64,000 bases of DNA from Saccharopolyspora indica (GCF_027853965.1 NZ_JAQGLB010000003.1:372001-436000), one strand, 5' to 3'; positions 35,104 through 43,703 are shown, numbered from the stretch's first letter. The notes: generated from the letters alone by a model not told the origin. Program-made: numbers and translations.

Positions 35104-36540
35104 ATGTCTGCGAAACTGCTCCACGGTTCGCGCCGTGCCGCGATCGGCCTGTCCGCGCTGGCCCTGGCATCGACCGGCCTGCTGGCCCCGGCGTCCGCGT
35201 CACCCGAAGACGCTGCCGCACCGGTCCGCCAGCTCCTGGTCGGCGGAATGGGCTCGGGCAACATCGCGTCGCTCAACGCCGACCGCAGGGGCACGCTCTC
35301 GCCGGTGCCCGGTTCGCCGTTCGCGGTCAAGGAGGGAACCGGCTTCTCCATCGCGGTCTCCCACGACGGGAAGACGGTCTACAGCGGAAGTCAGAAGGGC
35401 GGGATCACCGGCCACGAGATCCGCTCGGACGGGACGCTGAGCCAGCGCCCGGGCGCAACCGTCGACACCGCCGGGGTGGCCGTGATCGGCCTGACCGTCA
35501 GCCCGGACGGCAAGCGGCTGTTCGCCACCCTCACCGGTGACAACGAGGGAGAGGTCCGCTCGTACGCGATCGGCCCGTCCGGGGATCTCGCGCCGACCGG
35601 TGCCCCGGCCGTCAAGGTGCCGACGGCCACGCTGAGCCTTCCGGTGATCTCCCCCGACGGCCGCTACCTGTACGTCTCCAGCGCGTTCTCGAACACCATC
35701 TTCCCGTTCGCGATCGCGTCCGATGCAAGCCTCACCCCGGTCGGCGAGCCGGTCGAGACCGGCGCCGTGGCCGCGCTGCCCGCCATCACGCCCGACGGCC
35801 GCTTCCTGTACGTCAGCAACGAGCAGGACAAGTCCCAGTCGGGCTTCAGGATCGAGGAGGACGGGTCGCTGACCCCGCTGCCCGGATCTCCGTATCCGAC
35901 CGGTGGTCTGCCGCACGGTGCCGCCATCACCGCCGACAGCAAGCGCCTCTACATCCCGCAGGCCGCGGACGGCACCGTCACCGGGTTCGCGATCGAGGAC
36001 AGCGGGGCGCTGACCCCACTGCCCGGGTCTCCCTACCCCGCCCGCAAGGACGGCATGCCCGGTCTGACCGTGCTCAGCCCGGACGGCAAGCGGCTGTTCA
36101 TCGTCGAGGTCGCCTCATTCGGCCTGACCGCGCGGGCCTACACCTACGTGGTCCAGGACGACGGAAGCCTGACCCCGACCGGACAACCGCTGGTCGACAC
36201 CAAGACGCTGTTCGCCGACGGCCCGACGGCCGTCATCACCCCGAACCAGGGCCCGACCGCGGCAGTGCGCGTCGTCGGTTCCGAAGGCGCGACCACGACC
36301 TTCTCCGCGGCGGGCAGCACCGACTCCGACGGTTCGATCGCCCGGTACGACTGGGACTTCGGCGACGGCACCACCGAGACCACGACGACGCCGGAGGTCA
36401 CCCACACCTTCAGCGGACCCACCACCGGGCCTGTCACGGTCACCGTCACCGACGACGAGAACTGCTCCACCGAGCTCGTCTACACCGGACGGGTCGCGAC
36501 CTGCACCGGTGGTCCGCAGGCCACCGCTGCTGTCCAGTGA
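35104..36540 (+). CDS. Secreted beta-propeller (lactonase/YncE-like) protein with C-terminal PKD domain
   Basis: 478 residues from an ATG with AGGAGG upstream. The N terminus is a signal peptide (RR near residue 9, hydrophobic LSALALASTGLLA, cleavage near ASA-SP at about residue 36). Residues 40-370 form repeated blades, each with an SPDGKRLF or TPDGRFLYVSN type strand, as in 6-phosphogluconolactonase/YncE propellers. Residues 385-470 are a PKD domain (SDGSIARYDWDFGDGT). Possibly a cell-surface binding protein or lactonase. No AT-box; it looks unrelated to the catabolic genes around it. Confidence 0.85.
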   Translation: MSAKLLHGSRRAAIGLSALALASTGLLAPASASPEDAAAPVRQLLVGGMGSGNIASLNADRRGTLSPVPGSPFAVKEGTGFSIAVSHDGKTVYSGSQKGGITGHEIRSDGTLSQRPGATVDTAGVAVIGLTVSPDGKRLFATLTGDNEGEVRSYAIGPSGDLAPTGAPAVKVPTATLSLPVISPDGRYLYVSSAFSNTIFPFAIASDASLTPVGEPVETGAVAALPAITPDGRFLYVSNEQDKSQSGFRIEEDGSLTPLPGSPYPTGGLPHGAAITADSKRLYIPQAADGTVTGFAIEDSGALTPLPGSPYPARKDGMPGLTVLSPDGKRLFIVEVASFGLTARAYTYVVQDDGSLTPTGQPLVDTKTLFADGPTAVITPNQGPTAAVRVVGSEGATTTFSAAGSTDSDGSIARYDWDFGDGTTETTTTPEVTHTFSGPTTGPVTVTVTDDENCSTELVYTGRVATCTGGPQATAAVQ

Positions 36541-36601
36541 CCGCGAGCGAACCCCGACGCTCACGGAGGTCGTCCGACGGCCCCTGACCCGACGACGACA
36601 C

Positions 36602-36636
36602 CTCGGTCCCCCTGTTCGCCGAACAGGGGGACCGAG
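36602..36636. terminator. Strong bidirectional hairpin terminator
   Basis: A perfect 17-bp inverted repeat (CTCGGTCCCCCTGTTCG and its complement) around a single base; the innermost pairs will open as loop. It lies between the convergent propeller and hydrolase genes. Confidence 0.8.
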
Positions 36637-36678
36637 TTCTTCCCACGACGCCACCGACGTCCCGCGCGGGACCGCTCG

Positions 36679-37593
36679 TCAGCCGGCCAGGTGCTTGCCG
36701 AAGAACTCGCCGAGCTTGGCCACGGCCGGGGTGACGTGCTCGTCCAGGTCGTAGAGCCCGATGTGGGTCGCTCCGTCGACCAGGAACAGCTCCTTCGGCT
36801 CGGCCGCCTTCTCGATGGCCTCCTCGCTGAAGTAGCGCGTGTCGGCATCGGTACCGGCGATCATCAGCAACGGCCGCGGCGAGATCATGTCGACCTTCGC
36901 GAAAGCGTCGAAGTGCGCGATGCGGTCGACGCTCTCCAACCGCCACTTGTTGTCCGAACGCGGGTGCTTGGCGCGCTCGGTCCGGTAGTAGTCCTGCGCC
37001 TCCCGGTAGAGGGTCGGCGCGTTCTCCAGACCCTCCGGGTTCTCTGGAGCCCATGCCTCGTAGGTCGGCTCCTCTCCGCGGGCCGCAGCGGTGCGCAGGG
37101 CACCGGCGGTCTTGAGCATGGTGTCGAGAACAGCCGGGTCCTGGGTTCGACCGAGGCCGTTGCGCAGCATGTCGCCCCAGTCAACAGCGCTGACCGCGCT
37201 CACCGCCTTGATGCGGTGGTCGGTCTGCGCGGCGAACGGCACGTAGCCACCCGAGGCGCAGATGCCGAGTGCACCGATGTTCTCGGCGTCGATGTCATCG
37301 CGGGTGGTCAGGTAGGTGACTGCCGACTTGACGTCCTCGGCGCGCTGGAACGGGTCCTCCAGCCCCCGGGGCTCGCCCTCGCTCTCGCCCTGATAGGCGG
37401 CGTCGAAGACGAGCGCGGCGAAGCCGAGACCGGCCAGCCGCTCGGCGTAGATGCTGGCGGTCTGCTCCTTGACGCCGCCGCCCGGGTGGGAGACGACGAC
37501 AGCCGGCAGTCGACCGCCGGTGTGGCCGTCCGGGGTGAACAGGATTCCGGCCAGCTCAAGGTTGTTGCTGGGGAAGGTGACACTCGTCTGCAA
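36679..37593 (-). CDS. Alpha/beta hydrolase (dienelactone hydrolase-like), copy 1
   Basis: 304 residues from a TTG (QTSVTFPSNNLELAG), the only suitable start; GGAAG is close to it. The nucleophile elbow reads LGICASGGY near residue 112, with Cys where serine hydrolases have Ser, as in dienelactone hydrolases. A conserved block FDAAYQGESEGEP and GLEDPFQRAED lies near residue 63, and the catalytic His is likely in DGATHIGLYD near 278. A paralogue is at 41258. Divergent from an XRE regulator, with a GGGGAC dyad in the gap. Confidence 0.85.
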   Translation of the reverse strand: MQTSVTFPSNNLELAGILFTPDGHTGGRLPAVVVSHPGGGVKEQTASIYAERLAGLGFAALVFDAAYQGESEGEPRGLEDPFQRAEDVKSAVTYLTTRDDIDAENIGALGICASGGYVPFAAQTDHRIKAVSAVSAVDWGDMLRNGLGRTQDPAVLDTMLKTAGALRTAAARGEEPTYEAWAPENPEGLENAPTLYREAQDYYRTERAKHPRSDNKWRLESVDRIAHFDAFAKVDMISPRPLLMIAGTDADTRYFSEEAIEKAAEPKELFLVDGATHIGLYDLDEHVTPAVAKLGEFFGKHLAG

Positions 37594-37748
37594 GGTCTTC
37601 CGCTACTTCCTTCGCAGTGGTTCGCAGAAACCGGAGGAAAAGCGTTTCCGCAGTTTCTGGTGGGCCGATCCTGTCGGCCACGCCATCAAGACTCACACCC
37701 GCAGGACCACCGCAAAAGGGAGTCCTCCATCCCCCAAGAACCGCATCC

Positions 37749-37766
37749 GGGGACACAACTGTCCCC
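37749..37766. promoter_or_regulatory. XRE operator candidate 1 (GGGGAC-N6-GTCCCC)
   Basis: Perfect dyad GGGGACacaactGTCCCC centred about 47 bp before the XRE gene at 37804 and in the promoter region shared with the divergent hydrolase. Related dyads at 38978 and 47591. Confidence 0.65.
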
Positions 37767-37803
37767 CTCACAAAAATGGTGATCGCTGCCAAGATCGGTA
37801 TGC

Positions 37804-38652
37804 ATGAGGAGTAATGAGCACCGCAGCGAGCTGGGAGCGTTCCTCAAAGCCCGCCGGATGGAGCTCACCCCCGACATGGTCGGCCTGCCCGGGGCCGACC
37901 GGAGACGCCGGGTCCCGGGACTGCGCCGGGAGGAAGTGGCCCAGCTGGCCTCGATCAGCACCGACTACTACACCCGGTTGGAGCAGGGCCGGAGGCTGGC
38001 TTCCGAACCCGTGCTGGACGCCATCGCCCGCGTCCTGCGGCTCGACGACGACGAGCGCGAATACCTCTCCGAGCTGTCCGGCAGGGACTCCGCCCGGCCG
38101 CGCCGGCGGTCCGGTCAGAAGGTCCGGCCGCTGCTGGGAAGGCTGCTCGACAGCCTGCACGACATCCCGGCCGTGGTCATCGGGCGGCGCATGGACGTCA
38201 TCGCGTGGAATCCGATGGCTTCCGCTCTGATCACCGACTTCGGCCGACTCCCGGAGCGCAACCGCAATTACGTGCGGTTGGTGTTCACCGATCCCGGTGT
38301 GCGGGCGCTGTACCCGGAATGGGAGAACGTCGCGCGCACCTGCGTTGCCCAACTCCGCATGGAAGCCGCCCGGGACCCGAAAGATCCGCGACTGATCGAC
38401 CTGATCGGCGAACTGTCGTTGCGGGACGAGGACTTCCGGCGGTGGTGGGGTTCGCACCGGGTGGCCGTGCGCAGCATGGGCACCAAGGTGATCCGGCACC
38501 CGGTCGTCGGCGACCTCACCCTCGACTGGGACACCCTCTCCTGCGTCACCGACCCCGATCAGCAGCTGGTCACCTGGACCGCCGAACGCGGCAGCCCCTC
38601 CCACGAACAGCTGCGCATCCTCGCTTCCTGGGCCGCCGAAGCCGCGCACTGA
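37804..38652 (+). CDS. XRE-family regulator with MmyB-like ligand-binding domain, copy 1
   Basis: 282 residues from an ATG (MRSNEHRSELGAFLKARR). The helix-turn-helix covers residues 10-75 (VPGLRREEVAQLASISTDYYTRLEQGR). The rest is the MmyB-like domain (VIAWNPMASALITDF near residue 137, GDLTLDWDTLSC near 235). In actinomycetes these regulators usually stand divergent from an oxidoreductase or hydrolase gene that they control, as here with the hydrolase at 36679. A paralogue at 47645 has the same domain plan. Confidence 0.9.
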   Translation: MRSNEHRSELGAFLKARRMELTPDMVGLPGADRRRRVPGLRREEVAQLASISTDYYTRLEQGRRLASEPVLDAIARVLRLDDDEREYLSELSGRDSARPRRRSGQKVRPLLGRLLDSLHDIPAVVIGRRMDVIAWNPMASALITDFGRLPERNRNYVRLVFTDPGVRALYPEWENVARTCVAQLRMEAARDPKDPRLIDLIGELSLRDEDFRRWWGSHRVAVRSMGTKVIRHPVVGDLTLDWDTLSCVTDPDQQLVTWTAERGSPSHEQLRILASWAAEAAH

Positions 38653-38672
38653 CGCTGCGTGCCGCTCGGGCA

Positions 38673-38849
38673 GAGCATTCCGGCCACTTCGAACCGGACG
38701 ATTTCCTCCGCGTGGAACCCGTCGCCGACCTCGGCCACGCCTTCCATTGCGAATTCAACCTCACCACGGACTCGCGCCCACTCGCACTCCTGCGCGCAGG
38801 CGCGAGCACTCTCAGCACCGGGCTGAGGCACGCATCGGTGCCGTCGTAG
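38673..38849 (+). pseudogene. Remnant of a GntR/FCD regulator related to the gene at 6435
   Basis: The frame reads EHSGHFEPDDFLRVEPVA, joined directly to DLGHAFHCEFNLTTDSRPLA and LLRAGASTLSTGLRHASVPS. In the intact GntR protein at 6435 the matching parts are SGHYKPGAFLRMEPIA and, about 95 residues later, ADLGHAFHREINLAAGSHRLALLLAG. Thus the DNA-binding recognition helix and most of the middle are deleted, with the join at a repeated (I/V)A-D/E. No start codon or ribosome site is needed. It must be a decayed or internally deleted second copy. Confidence 0.7.
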
Positions 38850-38929
38850 ACCGCGCTCCCGCAGGGCGAGCCAGCCCGCAACCCGGGCGACGGGCCGACC
38901 GCGCAACTGCCGTCACACCATTGAAGCAA

Positions 38930-38961
38930 GACTTGGCTGAGACATTTCTCAGCCAAGTCTC
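38930..38961 (+). terminator. Strong hairpin terminator
   Basis: A perfect 14-bp stem AGACTTGGCTGAGA/TCTCAGCCAAGTCT with loop CATT, followed by an A-rich stretch. It closes the XRE/remnant unit ahead of the glyoxalase operon. Confidence 0.7.
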
Positions 38962-38977
38962 ATAAAAGCGAAAACCG

Positions 38978-38995
38978 GGGGACGAAACTGTCCCA
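38978..38995. promoter_or_regulatory. XRE operator candidate 2 (GGGAC-N6-GTCCC)
   Basis: GGGACgaaactGTCCC, with a shared downstream stretch AATGGTGAT (39038-39047; also after candidate 1 at 37776). It is about 200 bp before the glyoxalase-like gene, in a region with no gene between 38850 and 39188. Confidence 0.6.
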
Positions 38996-39188
38996 GGATA
39001 CTTCCCACCCTCCCCGCCATACTGAACCGAGTAGTAACAATGGTGATGCAACAACGAAATCCGAAACCACCCGAAATTCCACCCGCTAAGAGGACCGGAA
39101 AACCCTCAGGAATTTCTCAGGTTGGTGCAGGAAATCACGAACAAGCAGGTGAGCGATCCCGCTCATCCTCTGTCACAGGAGGTTCACA

Positions 39189-39650
39189 ATGGCCGACGGA
39201 CGCATCTTGTCACTTCGTCTCGTGGTGAGTGATCTCGACCGGTCGCTCACGTTCTACGCGGACGCGTTCGGTCTGCGGGAAGTGGGACGGGCCGAGATGT
39301 CCGACCCGAACGTCGAAGAGGCCTTCCTCGAGGACCCCAGCGGAGCACGGCTTCTCGTGCTGATTCGCGGCGACCGCTACGCGGTTCCGGTCTCGCACGG
39401 CTGGGCACCGCTGGCAATGGTGGTCAGCGACATCGAGCAGGCACGCGCCGACGTGGAAAACGCGGGCGGCAGGCTGGCCGTCCAGCCGAAGAATCTCGGC
39501 CCCGTGACCGTGTTCATGGCCGTCGACCCCGACGGATACCTCGTCGAGGTCGCCGCGGGCGACCTCTCCGTGCTGGACGACCTGGAGGGCCAGACCTCCA
39601 AGGGACAGCGGATGCCGCACCCGATGCCGGAGATCCACGAACCGTACTGA
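39189..39650 (+). CDS. Glyoxalase/VOC-fold protein
   Basis: 153 residues from an ATG with a strong AGGAGG. Paired beta-alpha-beta-beta-beta modules of the vicinal oxygen chelate fold: LRLVVSDLDRSLTFYADAFGLRE at the start, LAMVVSDIEQARADVENAGG near residue 78, and VDPDGYLVEVAAGD near 115 with the usual metal-ligand Glu. Members are lyases, isomerases, dioxygenases or binding proteins. It leads an operon with a SnoaL-like gene and lies after an XRE operator dyad. Reaction unknown. Confidence 0.85.
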   Translation: MADGRILSLRLVVSDLDRSLTFYADAFGLREVGRAEMSDPNVEEAFLEDPSGARLLVLIRGDRYAVPVSHGWAPLAMVVSDIEQARADVENAGGRLAVQPKNLGPVTVFMAVDPDGYLVEVAAGDLSVLDDLEGQTSKGQRMPHPMPEIHEPY

Positions 39651-39687
39651 CCCGGTCGTGAATTCGAGAAGAAGGGTTTGAAGAACG

Positions 39688-40029
39688 ATGCCGGTAATGG
39701 AAACCGAGGAAATCGCCCGGGGCTGGGCCGGTGCGCTGGCGAATCCCGACGACTACTACGACCTGAGCGCACCGGACTGCAAGGTGTGGCACAGTTCCGA
39801 CAACAAGTGGATGGCCACCAAGGACGCGATTGACGCGGTGAAGGCCCACGGTGGGCTTCCAACCGCCCGCAACACGAGTTACACGTTGACCGAGAAGGGC
39901 TTCATCGTTCAGGCGACGCTGACGCTGCGGGAGACGACCGTGCACATCGTCCAGGTAGCGACGGTGAACGATGGCAAAGTGGTCTCGATCGAGGAGTACA
40001 TCGGTCCCGAGATGGACATCGCCGTCTAA
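39688..40029 (+). CDS. SnoaL/NTF2-like small protein, copy 1
   Basis: 113 residues. The NTF2-like cone fold is suggested by EEIARGWAGALANPDDYYDL, CKVWHSSDNKWM and the final strand EEYIGPEMDIAV. SnoaL-type proteins act as cyclases, isomerases, epoxide hydrolases or dehydratases on small ligands. It is 37 bases after the VOC gene. A close paralogue is encoded convergently at 40179-40520 with the same 12 C-terminal residues. Confidence 0.8.
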   Translation: MPVMETEEIARGWAGALANPDDYYDLSAPDCKVWHSSDNKWMATKDAIDAVKAHGGLPTARNTSYTLTEKGFIVQATLTLRETTVHIVQVATVNDGKVVSIEEYIGPEMDIAV

Positions 40030-40044
40030 CTCCCGCAGTCGCGT

Positions 40045-40074
40045 GTCCCGGGCGGCTGGGATGCCGCCCGGGAC
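40045..40074. terminator. Bidirectional hairpin terminator
   Basis: A perfect 12-bp stem GTCCCGGGCGGC/GCCGCCCGGGAC with loop TGGGAT between the two convergent SnoaL-like genes. Confidence 0.8.
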
Positions 40075-40178
40075 GGCGAAGCGGGAGAGCCCGCCCGCAT
40101 GATCGAAGCAGCGGCCCCCGGGCAACCCGCCGGGATCGCCGGTGGGTCGCCCGGGGACCGGACGGCTGCGAGCACCGC

Positions 40179-40520
40179 CTACACGGCGATGTCCATCTCC
40201 GGCCCGATGTACTCCTCGGCCGAGATCGCCTTGCCGTCCTGCACCGTCACCACCTGGATGAGGTGCACGTTCGTTCCGTCCAGCGTCGTCGAGGTCTGCA
40301 CGAAGAAGCCCTTGTCCGTCACGGTGTAGCGCGAGTTGCGGAAGGGCGGGAGCCCGCCCCGGCCGTGCACCGCGTCGATCGCCTCCTTGACGGTCATCCA
40401 CTTGTCGTCGGAGCTGTGCCACACCTTGCAGTCCGGCGCGCAGTACTCGTAGAACAGGTCCACACTGGACAAAGACTGGATCCAGCCTCGGGCGATTTCC
40501 TCGTTGGTCTGAACCGACAT
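40179..40520 (-). CDS. SnoaL/NTF2-like small protein, copy 2
   Basis: 113 residues, the same length as copy 1. Shared blocks: EEIARGW, APDCKVWHSSD, KEAIDAV, GGLP and the C-terminal EEYIGPEMDIAV. The internal differences are concentrated in the middle strands, so the ligand may differ. It is downstream of the EthD-like gene on the same strand, and both can be read from the AT-box 12 promoter. The two copies stand tail to tail around a terminator, which suggests an inverted duplication. Confidence 0.8.
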   Translation of the reverse strand: MSVQTNEEIARGWIQSLSSVDLFYEYCAPDCKVWHSSDDKWMTVKEAIDAVHGRGGLPPFRNSRYTVTDKGFFVQTSTTLDGTNVHLIQVVTVQDGKAISAEEYIGPEMDIAV

Positions 40521-40566
40521 CGACCCTGGGTCACCTTTCCTCGGAAATACGGAGAGACACGAGCGC

Positions 40567-40905
40567 TCAGGACTTCGCCTCCACCAGCGGGCCCATCGCC
40601 TCGAAGATCAGGCCCAGCCGCTCGGGGTGGAGCGCCTCGCTGATCACCATGTCGGGCGTGTTGTACCGCTTGGCCAGTTCGTCGACCGACGCCTGCAGGT
40701 CGTCGGTCTCCAGCTCGTAGATCGCCAGGTAGCCCCACGGTCGGGACTCGCTGCGCTGCGCGCCGGCGAGCTTGAACCGCTGCGCGGAGACGAAACCCGG
40801 CACCCTGACCGCGTCGTGCACGTGGGTGTTCGTGTACCAGTCGTTGAACTCGTCCTCTTTGCCCTCGACCGGATTGGTCAGCACGACGTAGGTGTATCTC
40901 GGCAT
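40567..40905 (-). CDS. Dimeric alpha/beta-barrel (EthD/DUF4286-like) small protein
   Basis: 112 residues from an ATG with GAGGGGATGG upstream. Pattern: YVVLTNPVEGKEDEFNDWYTN at residue 5, HVHDAVRVPGFVSAQRF near residue 27, then YLAIYELETDDLQAS near 58. This is the ferredoxin-like fold of EthD and related accessory proteins, often in catabolic or biosynthetic operons, where members may protect or turn over reactive intermediates. Function unknown. AT-box 12 sits about 45 bp upstream. Confidence 0.75.
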   Translation of the reverse strand: MPRYTYVVLTNPVEGKEDEFNDWYTNTHVHDAVRVPGFVSAQRFKLAGAQRSESRPWGYLAIYELETDDLQASVDELAKRYNTPDMVISEALHPERLGLIFEAMGPLVEAKS

Positions 40906-41257
40906 CGATCCATCCCCTCGGCGCTCCACACTGAGACCTTGCAGAACTTAATATATCCTATGTTTTCTAGAACTGGAAGGGACGCACGAACCGGGAAGCA
41001 CAACGTTTTTGCGAACGCCCCCAACGGACTTCACCGAATTCGGATGGCGCGTCTTCTCCGCGGACCGCGCGTGCACGTTCTGCGATCGACGCGTGACCGG
41101 AGGACAATCCCCTCCCGGGATGAAACCGTCTCTTCTCACCTGCGGGGAGCCGAACCAGAGTGAAGACACGGGGATGCGGACGCTCCCTCCGCCGAGCCGC
41201 CGTTCACGGCGCCATCGACCGCACCAGCAATACCAGCAACACGAGGTGACCGTTCTC
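40906..41257. other. 352-bp divergent intergenic region
   Basis: It contains AT-box 12 and the presumed promoters of the EthD-like gene (minus) and hydrolase copy 2 (plus). An in-frame extension of the hydrolase covers it, but has no family resemblance, so I see no gene here. Confidence 0.5.
40946..40970 (+). promoter_or_regulatory. AT-box copy 12 (two bases longer)
   Basis: AATATATCCTATGT (40950-40963). It has the core with two extra bases between ATATAT and ATGT, and lies 45 bp before the EthD-like gene. Confidence 0.45.
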
Positions 41258-42148
41258 ATGACGACCGATGTTCGATTCCCCAGCAGCGGAATGATGCTCG
41301 CCGGACAGCTCTACGAGCCCGACAACCCGGTCGCCGAGCGCTCCCCCGCCGTTGTCGTCGGGCACCCGACCACCGGGGTGAAGGAGCAGACCGCGGCGCT
41401 CTACGCCCAGCGCTTGGCCGACGAAGGGTTCATCGCCCTCACGTTCGACGCCGCTTACCAGGGCGAGAGCGAGGGCGAGCCGCACGGCCTGGAGGATCCG
41501 TTCCAGCGCGCGGAGGACTTCCGGGCCGCCGTGTCCTACCTGACCACCCGCGACGAGGTCGACCCCGAGCGGATCGGGGTGCTGGGCATCTGCGGATCAG
41601 GCGGGTACGTGCCCTTCGCCGCGCAGACCGACCACCGGATGAAGGCCGTGGCCACCGTGAGCGGGGCCGACGTGCCCGCCTTCCTGCGCGGAGCCGACCC
41701 GGACGGGTTCGCGGAGATGGTCGCGCAGTCGGGCCGGCTGCGCAGCGAAGAGGCCGCGGGCGAGCCTGCCCGGACGGTCCCGGTGGTGCCCGACTCGATC
41801 GACGAGTCGACCCCGGCGCTCGTGCGCGAGTTCTACGACTACTACAAGACTCCGCGCGCCCAGCACCCACGCGCGACCAACCGGTACGTGATGCGCAGCG
41901 CCGACCAGCTCGACCAGTACGACTCCTACGAGCACGTCGACAAGATCGCCCCGCGACCGCTGCTGATGATCGCGGGCACCGAGGCCGCGACGCTGCCCTT
42001 CAGCGAGGGTGCGGTGGCCAAGGCCGGCGACAACGCCGAGCTGTACAAGATCGAGGGCGCGACCCACGTCGACCTCTACGACAAGGACGAGTACGTCACC
42101 CCGGCGGTGGCCAAGCTGACCGAGTTCTTCACCGAGCACCTGGTCTGA
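41258..42148 (+). CDS. Alpha/beta hydrolase (dienelactone hydrolase-like), copy 2
   Basis: 296 residues from an ATG preceded by CGAGGTGA. It is closely related to copy 1 at 36679: GHPTTGVKEQTAALYAQRLA near residue 36, FDAAYQGESEGEP and GLEDPFQRAED near 65, nucleophile Cys in LGICGSGGY near 112, His in EGATHVDLYDKDEYVTPAVAKL near 270. Broad esterase/lactonase activity is likely. It is convergent with the aldehyde dehydrogenase at 42207, and a strong terminator separates them. Confidence 0.86.
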   Translation: MTTDVRFPSSGMMLAGQLYEPDNPVAERSPAVVVGHPTTGVKEQTAALYAQRLADEGFIALTFDAAYQGESEGEPHGLEDPFQRAEDFRAAVSYLTTRDEVDPERIGVLGICGSGGYVPFAAQTDHRMKAVATVSGADVPAFLRGADPDGFAEMVAQSGRLRSEEAAGEPARTVPVVPDSIDESTPALVREFYDYYKTPRAQHPRATNRYVMRSADQLDQYDSYEHVDKIAPRPLLMIAGTEAATLPFSEGAVAKAGDNAELYKIEGATHVDLYDKDEYVTPAVAKLTEFFTEHLV

Positions 42149-42162
42149 TCCGCCCGGCCGAG

Positions 42163-42202
42163 GTGCGCGGAGACCGCGGCCTGCGTCGCGGTCTCCGCGC
42201 AC
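42163..42202. terminator. Strong bidirectional hairpin terminator
   Basis: A perfect 16-bp stem GTGCGCGGAGACCGCG/CGCGGTCTCCGCGCAC with an 8-base loop between convergent genes. Confidence 0.8.
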
Positions 42203-42206
42203 CCGC

Positions 42207-43667
42207 TCAGGCCAGGGCCTCGGCGAGATCCCCGGGCAGTCCGATCGACCTCAGCTCCACGTAGGAGTCGAATCCCTCCAGGCCCGCCTCGCGCCCGATG
42301 CCGCTGCGCTTGAACCCGCCGATCGGGGCGTGGAATCCGACGGGGTGACCGTTGAGCTCCACGGTTCCGGTCCGGATGCGGCTCGCCACCGCGAGGCCGC
42401 GGCCGAGATCGGTGCTGAACACCGACCCGTTCAGCCCGTAGCACGAGTCGTTCGCAATCGTCACGGCCTCGTCCTCGTCCGCGCAGGTCAGGACGGACAG
42501 CACGGGCCCGAAGATCTCCTCCTGGGCGATCGTCATCGACGGCCGCACGTCGGTGAACACGGTGGGTTCGACGAACCACCCCCGGGCCAGGCCCGCCGGA
42601 CGCCCACCGCCGGCGACCAGCTTCGCGCCTTCGGCGCGCCCGGCCGCGACGTAGCGCTCCACCCGCTCCCGCTGCCGCGCCGACACGAGCGGCCCGATAT
42701 CGGTATCCGGGTCGCCCGGATCACCCACCTTCAGCGACGCCACGTGCTCGGTCAGCCGTTCCAGCAGGTCGGCCTCGCGCCTGCGGGAGACGATGATGCG
42801 GGTCTTGTTGCTGCACGCCTGCCCGGAGTTGCGCATGGACGTCGCGCCGACGGCGGCCATGACCGCGTCCAGGTCTGCGTCGTCGAGCACCACGGCAGCC
42901 GACTTGCCGCCCAGTTCGAGCGTCACCCGGCGCAGGTCGTTGCCGCACAGTGAAGCGATCCGGCGCCCGGCCGCGGTCGAACCGGTGAACGCCACCTTGT
43001 CCACGCCCGGGTGGACCACGAGCTGCTCGCTCATCTGCCGGTCCGCGGTCACCACGTTGAGAACACCGTCGGGCAGACCGGCGGCGTCGATGCACTCGGC
43101 CAGCAGCACGGCGTCCAGCGGTGTTTCCTCGGCGGGCTTCAGCACGACGGTGCACCCGGCCAGCAGCGCCGGAACGATCTTGAGCATCGCCGTCGAGTGC
43201 GGGGTGTTCCACGGGATGATCGCCGCGACGACGCCGACTGGCTCGCGGGTGACCAGCGCATTGCCGGTCGACGAGCGGCGGACGGTGCGGAACGGGTATT
43301 GCGGCGCCAGTTCCAGGAACGCGTCGAGAATGAGCTGCGGCACGCTCGCGTGCATCCGCTTCGACAAGGTGATCGGAGCACCCATCTCGCGGGTGACCAG
43401 CTCCGCGAGTTCGCCGTGGCGCGGCCGGTAGACGTCGGCGAAGCGACGCAAGGCGTCGATGCGCTCGGCCAGCGGCATCCGCGGCCACGGACCGTCGTCG
43501 AACGCCGCCCGAGCTGCCGAGACAGCGGCGTCCACATCGGGCTTGGCCGCCAGCGGCACGCGCGCGTATGCCTCCTCGGTCACCGGGGAGATCAGTTCCG
43601 CGGTCGAGTCGGACATCGGCCGCACCCATCGGCCGCCGATGTAGAAGCTCTCCTGATTTCTGCCCAC
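42207..43667 (-). CDS. NAD-dependent aldehyde dehydrogenase, copy 3
   Basis: 486 residues from a GTG with AGGAG eight bases upstream. Motifs: IIPWNTPHSTAMLKIVPALLAG near residue 149, AFTGSTAAG near 224, LELGGKSAAVVLDDADLD near 250, nucleophilic Cys in NSGQACSNKTR near 284 and EEIFGPVLSVL near 383. It follows an alcohol dehydrogenase and an SMP-30 lactonase on the same strand and would finish an alcohol to aldehyde to acid sequence. Confidence 0.92.
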   Translation of the reverse strand: MGRNQESFYIGGRWVRPMSDSTAELISPVTEEAYARVPLAAKPDVDAAVSAARAAFDDGPWPRMPLAERIDALRRFADVYRPRHGELAELVTREMGAPITLSKRMHASVPQLILDAFLELAPQYPFRTVRRSSTGNALVTREPVGVVAAIIPWNTPHSTAMLKIVPALLAGCTVVLKPAEETPLDAVLLAECIDAAGLPDGVLNVVTADRQMSEQLVVHPGVDKVAFTGSTAAGRRIASLCGNDLRRVTLELGGKSAAVVLDDADLDAVMAAVGATSMRNSGQACSNKTRIIVSRRREADLLERLTEHVASLKVGDPGDPDTDIGPLVSARQRERVERYVAAGRAEGAKLVAGGGRPAGLARGWFVEPTVFTDVRPSMTIAQEEIFGPVLSVLTCADEDEAVTIANDSCYGLNGSVFSTDLGRGLAVASRIRTGTVELNGHPVGFHAPIGGFKRSGIGREAGLEGFDSYVELRSIGLPGDLAEALA

Positions 43668-43703
43668 TGCGGACTCCTATCGGACGGCGAACAAGGGCCG
43701 GGC

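Noticed and set aside
41009-41257. N-terminal extension of hydrolase copy 2
   Set aside because: The extension covers the promoter region with AT-box 12 nearby, has no similarity to the paralogue at 36679, and a good start with ribosome site exists at 41258.
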